This document shows, one piece after another, positions 16,990-25,873 of a DNA stretch of 64,000 nt. The translations under genes were made by a program, and so were the position numbers. The DNA lies in NCBI GenBank assembly GCA_002291845.1, contig DBAU01000034.1:1-64000 (forward strand), given 5' to 3'. The DNA is from Alphaproteobacteria bacterium UBA1002 (lineage in GTDB: Bacteria > Pseudomonadota > Alphaproteobacteria > Rickettsiales > UBA998). Below the pieces are notes generated by a model, which worked only from the letters and a program-made list of their open reading frames with translations, had not been told where the DNA came from and made no database searches. The number at the start of each line of letters is the position of its first letter. The stretch's first letter is position 1.

Positions 16990-18813
16990 ATGGAACTCCG
17001 CAACATCGCGATTATCGCCCACGTCGACCACGGCAAGACCACCCTGATCGACCAGATCCTGAAACAGACCGGCACCTTCCGCGAGAACCAGCAGGTGGCG
17101 GAGCGGGTGATGGATTCCAACGACCTCGAAAAGGAGCGTGGCATCACCATTCTGGCCAAGTGTACGTCCATTCAATATGGCGACATCAAGATCAACGTGA
17201 TTGACACGCCCGGCCACGCCGATTTCGGCGGCGAGGTCGAGCGCGTGCTCAATATGGCGGAAGGCGTGGTACTGCTGGTGGATGCCGCCGAAGGCCCGCT
17301 GCCGCAGACCAAGTTCGTGCTCACCAAGGCGCTGGCGCAAGGGATGCGGCCGATCGTGCTCATCAATAAAATTGACCGCCCGGATGCGCGCCCGGATGAA
17401 GTGCTCGACGAAATTTTCGATCTGTTTGTGGCGCTGGACGCCGCGCCGGAGCAGCTTGATTTCCCCGTGATGTACGCTTCGGGCCGTGACGGCTGGGCCT
17501 CGCCGGAGATTGATGGCGAGCGCAAGGACCTCACCCCGCTGCTCGACCTCGTGGTGCGCCATGTACCCGCCCCGAAGGTGGACCGCGAGGCGGCGTTCGG
17601 CTTCCTGGCGACCATGCTTACCGCAGATCCCTACCTTGGCCGCGTGCTGGTGGGCCGCGTGCATTCCGGCACGGCGAAGGTGAATATGCCGGTGAAGGCG
17701 ATGGGGCTGGATGGCACCATCGTGGAGCAGGGCCGCCTGACTAAATTATTCGGCTTCTTTGGGGTGGATCGCCGCCCGATTGAGGAGGCCATCGCCGGGG
17801 ATATCATCGCCATTGCCGGGCTGCAGAAAACCTCGGTGGCCGATACGGTCGGCGCGGTGGAGCTGGAGCAGCCGATCAAGGCGACGCCGATTGATCCGCC
17901 CACCATGGCGATCACCCTCAGCGTAAATTCCTCGCCGTACGCGGGCACCGAAGGCAGCAAGGTGACCTCCAACATGATCCGCGAGCGGCTGATGGCTGAG
18001 GCGGAAACCAACGTGGCTATCCGCGTCACTGAAACCGAAGCCAAGGACGCGTTTGAAGTCGGTGGCCGCGGCGAATTGCAGCTCGGCGTACTGATTGAGA
18101 ACATGCGCCGCGAAGGCTTTGAGCTTTCCGTCTCCCGTCCGCGCGTGCTGCTCAAGGAAGAAAACGGTGTCAAGCTTGAGCCGTATGAGCAGGTGGTGGT
18201 GGATGTGGATGAGGAATTCTCTGGCGTGGTGGTCGAGAAGCTTTCCATCCGTAAGGCCGAGATGCAGGATATGCGCCCCTCTGGCGGTGGCAAGCTGCGT
18301 ATTATTTTCCATGCCCCCTCGCGCGGCCTGATTGGCTACCAGGCGGAGTTCCTCTCCGATACGCGCGGCACCGGCGTCATCAACCGCCTGTTCCACGGAT
18401 ACGGCCCCTACAAAGGCGAAATCGCGGGACGCCGCAACGGGGCGCTTATCTCCACCGATCAGGGTGAAGCCGTGGCTTACGCTATCTTCAACCTGCAGGA
18501 CCGCGGCATGATGTTCATCAACCCGCAGGATAAGGTCTATCAGGGCATGATCGTCGGTGAGCACACGCGCGACAACGACCTGGAGATCAACGTGCTGAAG
18601 GGCAAGCAGCTCACCAACATCCGCGCCTCCGGGGCGGACGAGGCGGTGCGTCTGATCCCGCCGCGTAAGATGACGCTTGAGGAGATGATGTCCTACATCA
18701 ATGAGGATGAGCTGGTGGAAGTGACGCCGAAATCCCTGCGCCTGCGTAAGGTGATGCTTGACCCCAACGATCGCAAGCGCGCTGAGCGCGCCCGCGAGAA
18801 GCTCGCTGGCTAG
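16990..18813 (+). CDS. typA: Translational GTPase TypA/BipA
   Basis: 607 residues, full length for the family. A ribosome-binding GTPase related to EF-G that helps late assembly of the large subunit and growth under stress such as cold. The G domain shows AHVDHGKTT (10-18), [10 protein letters not shown] and NKID; domains II, III, V and the TypA-specific C-terminus ([22 protein letters not shown]) follow. The Shine-Dalgarno signal is weak. It stands alone, divergent from the MipA gene, and ends in a strong terminator shared with the cold-shock gene opposite. Confidence 0.97.
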   Translation: MELRNIAIIAHVDHGKTTLIDQILKQTGTFRENQQVAERVMDSNDLEKERGITILAKCTSIQYGDIKINVIDTPGHADFGGEVERVLNMAEGVVLLVDAAEGPLPQTKFVLTKALAQGMRPIVLINKIDRPDARPDEVLDEIFDLFVALDAAPEQLDFPVMYASGRDGWASPEIDGERKDLTPLLDLVVRHVPAPKVDREAAFGFLATMLTADPYLGRVLVGRVHSGTAKVNMPVKAMGLDGTIVEQGRLTKLFGFFGVDRRPIEEAIAGDIIAIAGLQKTSVADTVGAVELEQPIKATPIDPPTMAITLSVNSSPYAGTEGSKVTSNMIRERLMAEAETNVAIRVTETEAKDAFEVGGRGELQLGVLIENMRREGFELSVSRPRVLLKEENGVKLEPYEQVVVDVDEEFSGVVVEKLSIRKAEMQDMRPSGGGKLRIIFHAPSRGLIGYQAEFLSDTRGTGVINRLFHGYGPYKGEIAGRRNGALISTDQGEAVAYAIFNLQDRGMMFINPQDKVYQGMIVGEHTRDNDLEINVLKGKQLTNIRASGADEAVRLIPPRKMTLEEMMSYINEDELVEVTPKSLRLRKVMLDPNDRKRAERAREKLAG

Positions 18814-18831
18814 TCTGCTAAAAGAGACAAA

Positions 18832-18865
18832 AAAAGGGCCTGTATTTCTACAGGCCCTTTTTTTT
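18832..18865. terminator. Bidirectional intrinsic terminator between typA and the cold-shock gene
   Basis: A stem of at least 10 bp (18835-18844 with 18849-18858) with a TTTC loop, flanked by an A run on the left and an eight-T run on the right, so it can stop transcription from both sides. Confidence 0.9.
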
Positions 18866-18882
18866 AAACATCATATAGCAGC

Positions 18883-19086
18883 TTAGAGCGGCTTCAGGTT
18901 GGATGCGAAAGTACGATCGCGGCTGCTCGCCAGGTCGTAGCTGATCTTCTGGCCTTCGTTCAGACCGTTCAGGCCGGCTTGCTGCACGGCGGTGATGTGG
19001 ACAAACACGTCCTTGCCACCTTCGTCAGGCTGGATAAAGCCGAAGCCTTTTTGCGTATTGAACCATTTTACGGTACCGGTTGCCAT
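18883..19086 (-). CDS. Cold-shock protein, CspA family
   Basis: 67 residues, one cold-shock domain. The RNA-binding motifs KGFGFI (13-18) and DVFVH (26-30) are intact. It acts as an RNA chaperone that melts structure in mRNA. AAGGAG lies eight bases before the ATG. The leader is long (the next gene on the other side starts beyond 19410) and contains several hairpins, as in other csp genes whose expression is controlled in the 5' UTR. It is not possible to say from sequence whether it is cold-induced. Confidence 0.95.
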   Translation of the reverse strand: MATGTVKWFNTQKGFGFIQPDEGGKDVFVHITAVQQAGLNGLNEGQKISYDLASSRDRTFASNLKPL

Positions 19087-19414
19087 GGCGTGTCTCCTTA
19101 TCGTGTGGCGTTGACCAGTGTCCCCCCGGGGTCATGGCCAAAAAGTACAGCCAGCGGCCTCGGTGGGCATGCCTTCCGCCGAAACGGAAGGCAGTTAATG
19201 CGGGAACCCAGGTCGTGCCTTACTTTAGGGAAGCCAGTAGACGGAAACTACGTCGGTAACCAAGAATAAGAATCACTTATTGTATCATGCAGCGGCAGGC
19301 CGCTGCATGGCTGTAAATTCGTCAGGCCCACAATTAACTCTTTAGAGTTTATCGCTCACACCAGGGAAAATCAAGCTCTGCTGGCTTGACGGCGCGGCTG
19401 CGCTATAATCAGAG
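19087..19414. other. Intergenic region between the cold-shock gene and putA with three palindromes
   Basis: 328 bases without a gene. It holds an 8-bp stem at 19171-19178/19185-19192, a 10-bp perfect stem at 19286-19295/19300-19309 and a 14-base near-palindrome at 19336-19349. The first two would lie in the leader of the minus-strand cold-shock mRNA if that mRNA is long. The third, nearest putA, could be an operator. TATAAT occurs at 19404-19409, directly before the putA start. Confidence 0.5.
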
Positions 19415-22400
19415 GTGATGAACACCTCCCTCAGTGCCTTGGCGTTTCAACCCGAAGAAGCGGCGGTCGCCGCGCTGCTGGCGGCGGCAGAGCCGTTTCA
19501 GGCACTGCGTGACCCGGTGCGGCAGCGGGCAGGGGCCATGGTCGCCCGCCTGCGCCAGGACGGGCTGGGATTCTCCGTCGAAGCGTTTTTGCAGGAATAT
19601 GGGCTCTCCACCAAGGAAGGCGTGGCGGTCATGTGCCTGGCTGAGGCGCTGCTACGTATTCCCGACAGCGCGACGGCGGACCGGCTGATTGAATCCACCT
19701 TCAGCGGCGGGGCGTGGGAAGCGCATCTTGGCAAGAGCGATTCCCTTTTCGTCAATGCCTCGAGCTGGGGGTTGGTGCTGACCGGCAAAACGCTTGATCT
19801 GGCCGCGGAAACGCAAGGCGGAGTGGCCGGCTTGATTGGCAGGCTCGCGAAAAAAATCGGGGAGCCGGTGATTCGTGAAGCGCTGAAAGCCGCCATGAAG
19901 ATGATGGCCGGACAATTTGTGCTCGGTGAAACCATTGGTGAAGGGCTCGCCCATGCCAAGCCATACGCCAAGAAAGGCTACCGCTTCTCCTATGATATGC
20001 TGGGTGAAGGCGCGCGTAGCGAAGCGCAGGCGGAGGCATATCTGGCGTCCTACCATGCCGCGATTGAGGCAGTGGGTGCGCTGCGGGAGCCCGCGCTCAC
20101 CCTCTATGAAGCGCCGAGCATTTCCATTAAGCTCACCGCCCTGCATCCGCATTACGAATGGCGGCACCGGGAAGCGGTATTTGCCGAGCTGCTGCCCCGG
20201 CTGGTCGGCCTTGCCAAAGCGGCCGCCGCGCGAGGGCTGTGCATCGCCATCGATGCGGAGGAGCAGACCCGCTTTGATCTGGCCTTGGCAGTGTATGAGC
20301 AATTGCTGCGCCATCCCGAGCTGCGCGGCTATCACGGCATTGGCTATGTACTGCAGGCCTATGGCAAGCGGGCGTACGCTGCGATTCCTCTACTCGCCGC
20401 GATGGCGCGCGAGACGGGCAAGCGCATTCCGGTGCGGTTGGTGAAGGGCGCTTACTGGGACAGCGAGATCAAGATGGCCCAGCTGCAAGGCTGGCCGGAT
20501 TATCCGGTATTTACCCGCAAGGCGCATTCCGACCTTTCCTACCTCGCCTGCGCGCGGGCCTTGCTGGAATCGCCGGATTGCTTTTTCCCGCAATTCGCCA
20601 CCCATAATGCAATGACGATCGCCGCGATTGAGGCCTTCGCAGGCGGGCGTGAATATGAATTTCAGCGCCTGCATGGCATGGGGGAGGCGCTTTACGCCGA
20701 TGTGATTTCGCACACGCCTTGCCGCATTTACGCCCCCATTGGAGAGCATAAAGACCTACTCGCGTATCTGATTCGCCGCCTGCTTGAGAACGGTGCGAAT
20801 AGCAGCTTTGTGAATATGATGCTCGATCTGGAGCGTCCGCTGGAGGCGGTGCTGGAAGACCCCATCGAGGCCAGCCGTCACGCGCCGGAAGCAGGGCTTT
20901 CCCCGCCCGCGGCATTGTATGGGGCCGAGCGCCGTAACAGCGCCGGGCTGGATTTCGGCAATGCCTACCAGATGCAGGATTTGCATGCTCGCCTACAGGC
21001 TGCCCGCGCACAGTACCCGCCGGCGCCGAAGGATTTCTCCCAAGCCGAAACAGACGCCGCCATCACACGCGCGCAGGCTGCTTTTGCGGCGTGGGAGGCT
21101 ACACCGCTGGCGGTACGGGCGGAGATGCTTGATCGGGCGGCCGATGCGCTGGAAGCCCGCCGGGAGGAGGCCATGGCGCTCATCATCAGCGAGGGGCGGC
21201 GCACCTGGGCGGATGCGCTCTCCGAGGTGCGTGAGGCGGTGGATTTTTGCCGCTATTACGCTGCCCAGGCGCGCATGTTGTTTGGCCAGCCGCAGCGGTT
21301 GGTGGGGCCAACGGGCGAGCAGAACACACTGCGCTTTGCCGGGCGGGGCGTCTTTGGTTGCATCAGCCCATGGAATTTTCCGCTGGCGATTTTCACCGGG
21401 CAGGTGGTCGCGGCGCTGGTGTCGGGCAACACGGTGATTGCCAAGCCCGCCGAGCAGACGCCACGCACCGCCGCGTTCATGGTAGCGTTGCTGCATGCGG
21501 CAGGCGTCCCGGCGGATGCGCTGATCCTCGCTCCCGGCACGGGGGAGGTGGTGGGGGCGGCGCTGGCACGTGATGAGCGGATGGCGGGCATTGCCTTTAC
21601 CGGCGGCACGGCCACCGCAAAGCATATCCAGCGCGCGCTGGCACAGCGCGAGGGGCCGATTGTGCCACTGATCGCGGAGACCGGCGGGCAGAATGCGATG
21701 ATTGTTGATTCCTCCGCGCTGATTGAGCAGGCGGTGGATGACATTGTGACGTCCGCGTTTGGCAGCGCGGGCCAGCGCTGCTCTGCGTTGCGCGTGCTAT
21801 GTGTGCATCAGGATATTGCTGATTCGCTGCTCAGCGTGCTAGCGGGGGCGATGCAGGTGCTTACGGTGGGCGATCCGTGGCACGCGTCGACGGATCTCGG
21901 CCCGGTTATTGATGCCGATGCCAAAGCGGCACTGGAGCGGCATGTGGCGTATCTGGAGGGACGTGCGAAGCGGATTGCCGTAGCCCCCCTCCCAATCTCC
22001 CCCCGCAAGCAGGGGGAGGAGATGAAAAGCCCTCCCCTGTTTACGGGGGAGGGTTTGGGTGAGGGGCAGCCTCCTAAATCGGGTGAAGGTGTGCCACCCT
22101 ATTTCCCACCCCAGGCGTGGGAAATCCCCTCGCTGGATATGCTCAAGGATGAAGTCTTCGGACCCATCCTGCATGTCTATCGTTATAATCCGGCGCAGTT
22201 CGACGCGATGCTCGCGCAGATTCAGGCCACCGGCTATGGCCTGACCTTTGGCATCCATAGCCGCATTCCCACGGTGTATGAAGATGTGGCGGCGCGCATG
22301 CGGGTTGGCAATTGTTACATCAACCGCAGCATGATCGGTGCCACGGTCGGCGTGCAGCCTTTCGGTGGCGAGGGCTTATCGGGCACCGGGCCCAAAGCCG

Positions 22401-22495
22401 GCGGCCCTTACTATTTGCTGCGCTTTGCCACGGAGCGCACGCTGAGCATCAACACCGCCGCGATTGGCGGGAATATTGAGCTGCTGGTGAAGTGA
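19415..22495 (+). CDS. putA: Bifunctional proline dehydrogenase / delta-1-pyrroline-5-carboxylate dehydrogenase
   Basis: 1,026 residues; oxidises proline to glutamate in two steps, feeding electrons to quinone through FAD and reducing NAD. It is the short PutA type with no N-terminal DNA-binding domain. The PRODH barrel lies at about 180-480 (SIKLTALHPHYE, RLVKGAYWDSEIK, QFATHNAMTI, CRIYAPIGEHKDLL). The aldehyde dehydrogenase half follows (SPWNFPLAIFTGQ, FTGGTATAKHIQ, ETGGQNAM, GSAGQRCSALR with the catalytic Cys). Residues about 858-887 are an insertion with the signature SPPLFTGEGLGEG that relatives lack; it is encoded by a palindromic repeat. The insert lies in a loop between the Rossmann and catalytic parts, so activity may be kept. 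The start is GTG 19415 or ATG 19418. Confidence 0.96.
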   Translation: MMNTSLSALAFQPEEAAVAALLAAAEPFQALRDPVRQRAGAMVARLRQDGLGFSVEAFLQEYGLSTKEGVAVMCLAEALLRIPDSATADRLIESTFSGGAWEAHLGKSDSLFVNASSWGLVLTGKTLDLAAETQGGVAGLIGRLAKKIGEPVIREALKAAMKMMAGQFVLGETIGEGLAHAKPYAKKGYRFSYDMLGEGARSEAQAEAYLASYHAAIEAVGALREPALTLYEAPSISIKLTALHPHYEWRHREAVFAELLPRLVGLAKAAAARGLCIAIDAEEQTRFDLALAVYEQLLRHPELRGYHGIGYVLQAYGKRAYAAIPLLAAMARETGKRIPVRLVKGAYWDSEIKMAQLQGWPDYPVFTRKAHSDLSYLACARALLESPDCFFPQFATHNAMTIAAIEAFAGGREYEFQRLHGMGEALYADVISHTPCRIYAPIGEHKDLLAYLIRRLLENGANSSFVNMMLDLERPLEAVLEDPIEASRHAPEAGLSPPAALYGAERRNSAGLDFGNAYQMQDLHARLQAARAQYPPAPKDFSQAETDAAITRAQAAFAAWEATPLAVRAEMLDRAADALEARREEAMALIISEGRRTWADALSEVREAVDFCRYYAAQARMLFGQPQRLVGPTGEQNTLRFAGRGVFGCISPWNFPLAIFTGQVVAALVSGNTVIAKPAEQTPRTAAFMVALLHAAGVPADALILAPGTGEVVGAALARDERMAGIAFTGGTATAKHIQRALAQREGPIVPLIAETGGQNAMIVDSSALIEQAVDDIVTSAFGSAGQRCSALRVLCVHQDIADSLLSVLAGAMQVLTVGDPWHASTDLGPVIDADAKAALERHVAYLEGRAKRIAVAPLPISPRKQGEEMKSPPLFTGEGLGEGQPPKSGEGVPPYFPPQAWEIPSLDMLKDEVFGPILHVYRYNPAQFDAMLAQIQATGYGLTFGIHSRIPTVYEDVAARMRVGNCYINRSMIGATVGVQPFGGEGLSGTGPKAGGPYYLLRFATERTLSINTAAIGGNIELLVK
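21984..22067. repeat. Palindromic repeat element inserted in frame within putA
   Basis: About 84 bases made of two GC-rich hairpins (around 21998-22018 and 22030-22052) enclosed by nearly complementary outer arms (21984-21995 and 22055-22067). The length and frame keep putA open. Translated, it gives the GEGLGEG-type peptide that marks this class of dispersed element when it lands in coding sequence. Confidence 0.75.
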
Positions 22496-22500
22496 TCCTT

Positions 22501-22575
22501 CGTCTTGGCGAGGAGTGAAACGACGAAGCCATCCCGATCTGCTTGCTGGATTGCTTCGCTACGTTCGCAATGACG
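22501..22575. repeat. Dispersed palindromic repeat (copy 1) after putA
   Basis: The right arm (22548-22575) and the left arm (22501-22534) are imperfect complements. The shared core, CGTC near the ends and GCGA..GAAGC..ATCC inside, recurs at 24668 and 42585. It lies in the 149-base gap between convergent putA and aguA and may serve as a terminator. Confidence 0.65.
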
Positions 22576-22644
22576 GTATCCTGACTTTGTGCGACGAGGA
22601 CAGGATGTTCGCCTGGCTGTCCGCCGTCGCAGGGGTAAATAAAA

Positions 22645-23700
22645 CTAAACCGGCTGCTGCTGCGTGAGGCAGTGGATCGTGCCGAGTCCCCACACCAGAT
22701 CCACCGCATGGATGCCGACGACCTCGCGGCCGGGGAAGCAATCTGCCAGAATCGTCAACGCCACGCGGTCGGCGGGGTCGTTGAAGGTGGGCACCAGCAC
22801 ATACTGGTTGGTGATGAGGAAGTTGGCATAGCTGGCGGGTAGGCGCTGGCCTTCGAAGTACAGTGGGCGCGGCATGGGCAACTCGATCACGGTGAGCGGC
22901 TTGCCGTCCTGATCGGTGGCGGCTTTCAGGCGCTTCAGGTTCTCCTGCAGCAGCGCGTAATTGGCGTCGCTCGCGTCCTTCTCCACCACGGTGACGACGG
23001 TGGTGGGGTTCACAAAGCGGGTGAGGTCATCGATATGGCCGTGGGTATCATCGCCGACGATGCCGTGGCCGAGCCAGATCACATGTTTCGCGCCGAGCCA
23101 GTGGGCAAAGCACTGCTCATAATCCTCGCGGGTAAAGCCGGGGTTGCGGATTTGCACATCCGGCGAGAGCAGGCATTCCTCAGTGGTGATCAGCGTGCCT
23201 GCGCCGTTGACTTCAATCGCGCCACCTTCGAGCACCATGCGCTTGCTTTTCTGGCTCAGCGGCCAGTGCGGCTGCACACGCTCGACGTTCAGGACGTTGC
23301 ACACGCCTTCCGGCACGGCGTTATCTTTCTGCCAGTTGCTGTACTTCGCCCAGGCGTTGAAGCGCCAGTCGAGTGCTATCATTTTCTGATCCTCGACACG
23401 GCGCACGAAGATCGGGCCGCAATCGCGCAGCCAGCCGCGGTTGGTGGGTAGCGTCACAATATCCACCCGCGCGAGATCAATGCCGACATCTTCCAGCGCA
23501 TCGATGCATTCGCGCTTCTTCACCTCGTCCTTCACCAGCACGGAGGCGCGCTGCGAATAGCTGATATAGCGGATCATTTCCGCGAAGGCCCACGGCACCG
23601 GCCCGAACTTACCCGGCCAGTCGGCGCGGTTATGCGGCCAGCCGAGCCAGATGGCGGCCTGCTTCTCCCACTCGGCGGGCATGAGGTAAGGAGCGGTCAT
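22645..23700 (-). CDS. aguA: Agmatine deiminase
   Basis: 351 residues of the guanidino-group-modifying (PPAD) superfamily. It converts agmatine to N-carbamoylputrescine and ammonia in the cytoplasm. The substrate-binding and catalytic residues are present: WLRDCGPIFV, the E-x-D-x-H-type region GHGIVGDDTHGHIDD, and the catalytic Cys344 in GTIHCLTQQ near the C-terminus. It overlaps the upstream aguB by four bases (ATGA), so both steps from agmatine to putrescine are made together. Confidence 0.95.
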   Translation of the reverse strand: MTAPYLMPAEWEKQAAIWLGWPHNRADWPGKFGPVPWAFAEMIRYISYSQRASVLVKDEVKKRECIDALEDVGIDLARVDIVTLPTNRGWLRDCGPIFVRRVEDQKMIALDWRFNAWAKYSNWQKDNAVPEGVCNVLNVERVQPHWPLSQKSKRMVLEGGAIEVNGAGTLITTEECLLSPDVQIRNPGFTREDYEQCFAHWLGAKHVIWLGHGIVGDDTHGHIDDLTRFVNPTTVVTVVEKDASDANYALLQENLKRLKAATDQDGKPLTVIELPMPRPLYFEGQRLPASYANFLITNQYVLVPTFNDPADRVALTILADCFPGREVVGIHAVDLVWGLGTIHCLTQQQPV

Positions 23701-24587
23701 GCGCCAAACCGTTTCGTTATGCCTTCATACGCATCAATCCGGCGGTCGCGCAGGAACGGCCACCAGCGGCGGGTCTGCTCGCTGGTCGCGGGGTCACAGG
23801 TGACTTTCAGCAGCGTTTCGGAATGATCGTCGCCCTTGGTCATCCAGCGGCCAAACGGGTCAGCAACAAAGGAGTTGCCCCAGAATTCCAGCCCGTCAGT
23901 ACCCGGCGCTTTTTCAAAGCCAACACGGTTGATGGCGGCGACGTACAGCCCGTTGGCGATGGCGTGTGCGCGCTGTGCGGTCTGCCAGGCATCGAGCTGT
24001 GCCTCACCGAACTCCGCTTTCTCATACGGGTGCCAGCCGATGGCGGTGGGATAGAACAGCACCTGTGCACCTTGCAGGGCGGTGAGGCGTGCGCCTTCCG
24101 GGTACCATTGATCCCAGCACACCAGCACACCGATTTTCGCATGCTTGGTCTGGATGGCCTTGAAGCCGGTATCGCCGGGGGTGAAGTAGTATTTCTCGTA
24201 GAACAGCGGGTCATGCGGGATGTGCATCTTGCGGTAGATGTCCGCGATGCTGCCGTCCGCATCAATGACCACGGCGGTATTATGGTACAGCCCGGGCGCC
24301 CGCTTTTCAAACAGCGAGGCCACGATCACCATGTCATATTTCTTCGCAATCGGTGCAAGTGCCTCCGTCGAAGGGCCGGGGATGGTTTCGGCCAGATCAA
24401 AAATATCCGGGTTGTGGGTCTGGCAGAAATATTCGCTGCGGAACAGTTCGGGCAGGCAGGCAATCTGTACGCCTTGCTTGCCCGCATCCTCCAAAAGGTC
24501 GCAGGCATGCTTCAGATTGGCGTCCGGATCGCCGATGACCATTTTCATCTGGATCAGGCCAATGGTGAACGGTGCAGAGGCAGTCAT
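23697..24587 (-). CDS. aguB: N-carbamoylputrescine amidase
   Basis: 296 residues of the nitrilase superfamily. It hydrolyses N-carbamoylputrescine to putrescine, CO2 and ammonia. The Glu-Lys-Cys triad is visible as E47 (CLPELF), K120 (RKMHIPHD) and C157 (LVCWDQWYPE). It is the first gene of the aguB-aguA pair; the reversed order, amidase before deiminase, is common in proteobacteria. The Shine-Dalgarno site is weak. No speA (arginine decarboxylase) is in view, so the agmatine source is unknown here. Confidence 0.95.
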   Translation of the reverse strand: MTASAPFTIGLIQMKMVIGDPDANLKHACDLLEDAGKQGVQIACLPELFRSEYFCQTHNPDIFDLAETIPGPSTEALAPIAKKYDMVIVASLFEKRAPGLYHNTAVVIDADGSIADIYRKMHIPHDPLFYEKYYFTPGDTGFKAIQTKHAKIGVLVCWDQWYPEGARLTALQGAQVLFYPTAIGWHPYEKAEFGEAQLDAWQTAQRAHAIANGLYVAAINRVGFEKAPGTDGLEFWGNSFVADPFGRWMTKGDDHSETLLKVTCDPATSEQTRRWWPFLRDRRIDAYEGITKRFGA

Positions 24588-24667
24588 GATATACCCACAT
24601 AGGTCAAAAGAGCCGGGAAACTAGCACGTACCCCTTGAAATGGCAAGGTTTGGCCGGGGTCGTTCGT

Positions 24668-24738
24668 GTCATGGTGAACGTCAGCGAAGCAATCTGATGG
24701 CAGATGGATGGCCGCGGCCCTCTGGGCCTCGCAATGAC
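24668..24738. repeat. Dispersed palindromic repeat (copy 2)
   Basis: This lies in the gap between aguB and the DUF486 gene. The left arm has GTGAACGTCAGCGAAGCAAT and the right arm ends CTCGCAATGAC, the same family as the copy after putA; the middle has diverged. Confidence 0.6.
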
Positions 24739-24746
24739 GGATTCAG

Positions 24747-25085
24747 CTATTTTCTGAAGACAAACCACGCCCCGGCTATGATCAACGCAAAGCCGACGGC
24801 ATGGTTCCAGCGCAAGGCTTCGCCGAGGTAAAGCCACGAAAATAACGCAAAGACGCTAAGGCTGATGACTTCCTGGATGGTTTTCAGCTGGGCGGCATTG
24901 AAATAGCCGTAGCCCCAGCGGTTGGCCGGCACTTGCAGGCAATATTCGAAAAAGGCCAGTCCCCAGCTCGCCGCAATGACAATCCATAGCGGACGCTCCG
25001 GGAATTTCAGATGGCCATACCAGGCCAGTGTCATGAAGAGATTGGAAGCCACCAGCAGCCCGATGACGAGCCACGGTGTGGCCAT
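24747..25085 (-). CDS. DMT-family membrane protein (DUF486)
   Basis: About 112 residues with four predicted membrane helices (near 5-22, 33-50, 66-86 and 92-110). The sequence, with WGLAFFEYCLQVPANRWGY and LKTIQEVISLSVF, is characteristic of the DUF486/COG3169 group of small drug/metabolite-like transporters. The substrate is unknown. ATG 25085 forms TGATG with the terC stop codon; a GTG one codon earlier (25088) is also possible. It is coupled to terC. Confidence 0.85.
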   Translation of the reverse strand: MATPWLVIGLLVASNLFMTLAWYGHLKFPERPLWIVIAASWGLAFFEYCLQVPANRWGYGYFNAAQLKTIQEVISLSVFALFSWLYLGEALRWNHAVGFALIIAGAWFVFRK

Positions 25086-25783
25086 CACTGCGCCACCCCG
25101 GAAGGAACGGAAGGGATCACGGGCGCTGGGGCTTCAGTGCCTACCAGCGGCTCAACATACGGCTCCACCTGGTGCCAGCCTTCCCAGATCATGGCGAAGG
25201 CCACGTAGAGGATGACAAACAGGCCCAGCCACGCAATCCAGCGATGCTTGCCGAGCAGGCGGGCGATAAAGGTTGCCGCTGCTCCCATCAATACCACGGA
25301 GATGGCAAGGCCTGCCACGAGGATGTAGGGATGCTCGCGCGCGGCGCCGGCCACGGCCAGCACGTTATCAAGGCTCATCGAGACATCCGCGATCAAAATC
25401 TGCGTGATGGCCTGCTTCAGGGTTTTCTTCGGCGCATTTTCCTTATCCGGAATCGCCTCATCCAGCGCCGCGATGCCTGCTTCTTCTTCCACCGCGTGGC
25501 CTGCGCGCAGCTCGCGATACATTTTCCAGCAGACCCACAAAAGCAGGACGCCCCCGGCCAGTACCAGCCCGACAATCCCCAGCAAATGCGTGGTGATGCT
25601 GGCGAAGGCAATGCGCAGAATGGTGGCGGCGGCAATGCCCCACAGAATGGCTTTTTTGCGTTGCGACGGATCCAGCCCTGCTGCCGCCATGCCGACCACG
25701 ATGGCATTATCACCCGCCAGCACGATGTCGATGAACAGGACCTGCCCAAAGGCGATCAATTCCGGCATGTAGGCTTCAAGCAT
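25085..25783 (-). CDS. TerC family integral membrane protein
   Basis: About 232 residues with seven or so membrane helices. The two family signatures are intact: DIVLAGDNAIVVGMAA near the start and ADVSMSLDNVLAVAGAA in the second half, both carrying the acidic residues thought to bind metal. TerC proteins export metal ions such as manganese or help metal loading of exported enzymes. The ATG at 25783 (MLEAYMPEL) is preferred because it follows AAGGT and fits the family N-terminus. An in-frame ATG at 25807 lies inside a small hairpin. It is the first gene of a pair with DUF486. Confidence 0.9.
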   Translation of the reverse strand: MLEAYMPELIAFGQVLFIDIVLAGDNAIVVGMAAAGLDPSQRKKAILWGIAAATILRIAFASITTHLLGIVGLVLAGGVLLLWVCWKMYRELRAGHAVEEEAGIAALDEAIPDKENAPKKTLKQAITQILIADVSMSLDNVLAVAGAAREHPYILVAGLAISVVLMGAAATFIARLLGKHRWIAWLGLFVILYVAFAMIWEGWHQVEPYVEPLVGTEAPAPVIPSVPSGVAQ

Positions 25784-25873
25784 GGCTGACCTTTTTTGCT
25801 TCTTCATCCCGATAGACGGGATATTTCAGCCTTGTTATTTCGCACAGATGCGCCGTTTGTCAAAGCGATTCTG

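Noticed and set aside
19386..19409. A TTGACG...TATAAT promoter before putA
   Set aside because: Both boxes look good but the spacer is 12 bases instead of 16-18, so they cannot form a normal sigma-70 promoter together.
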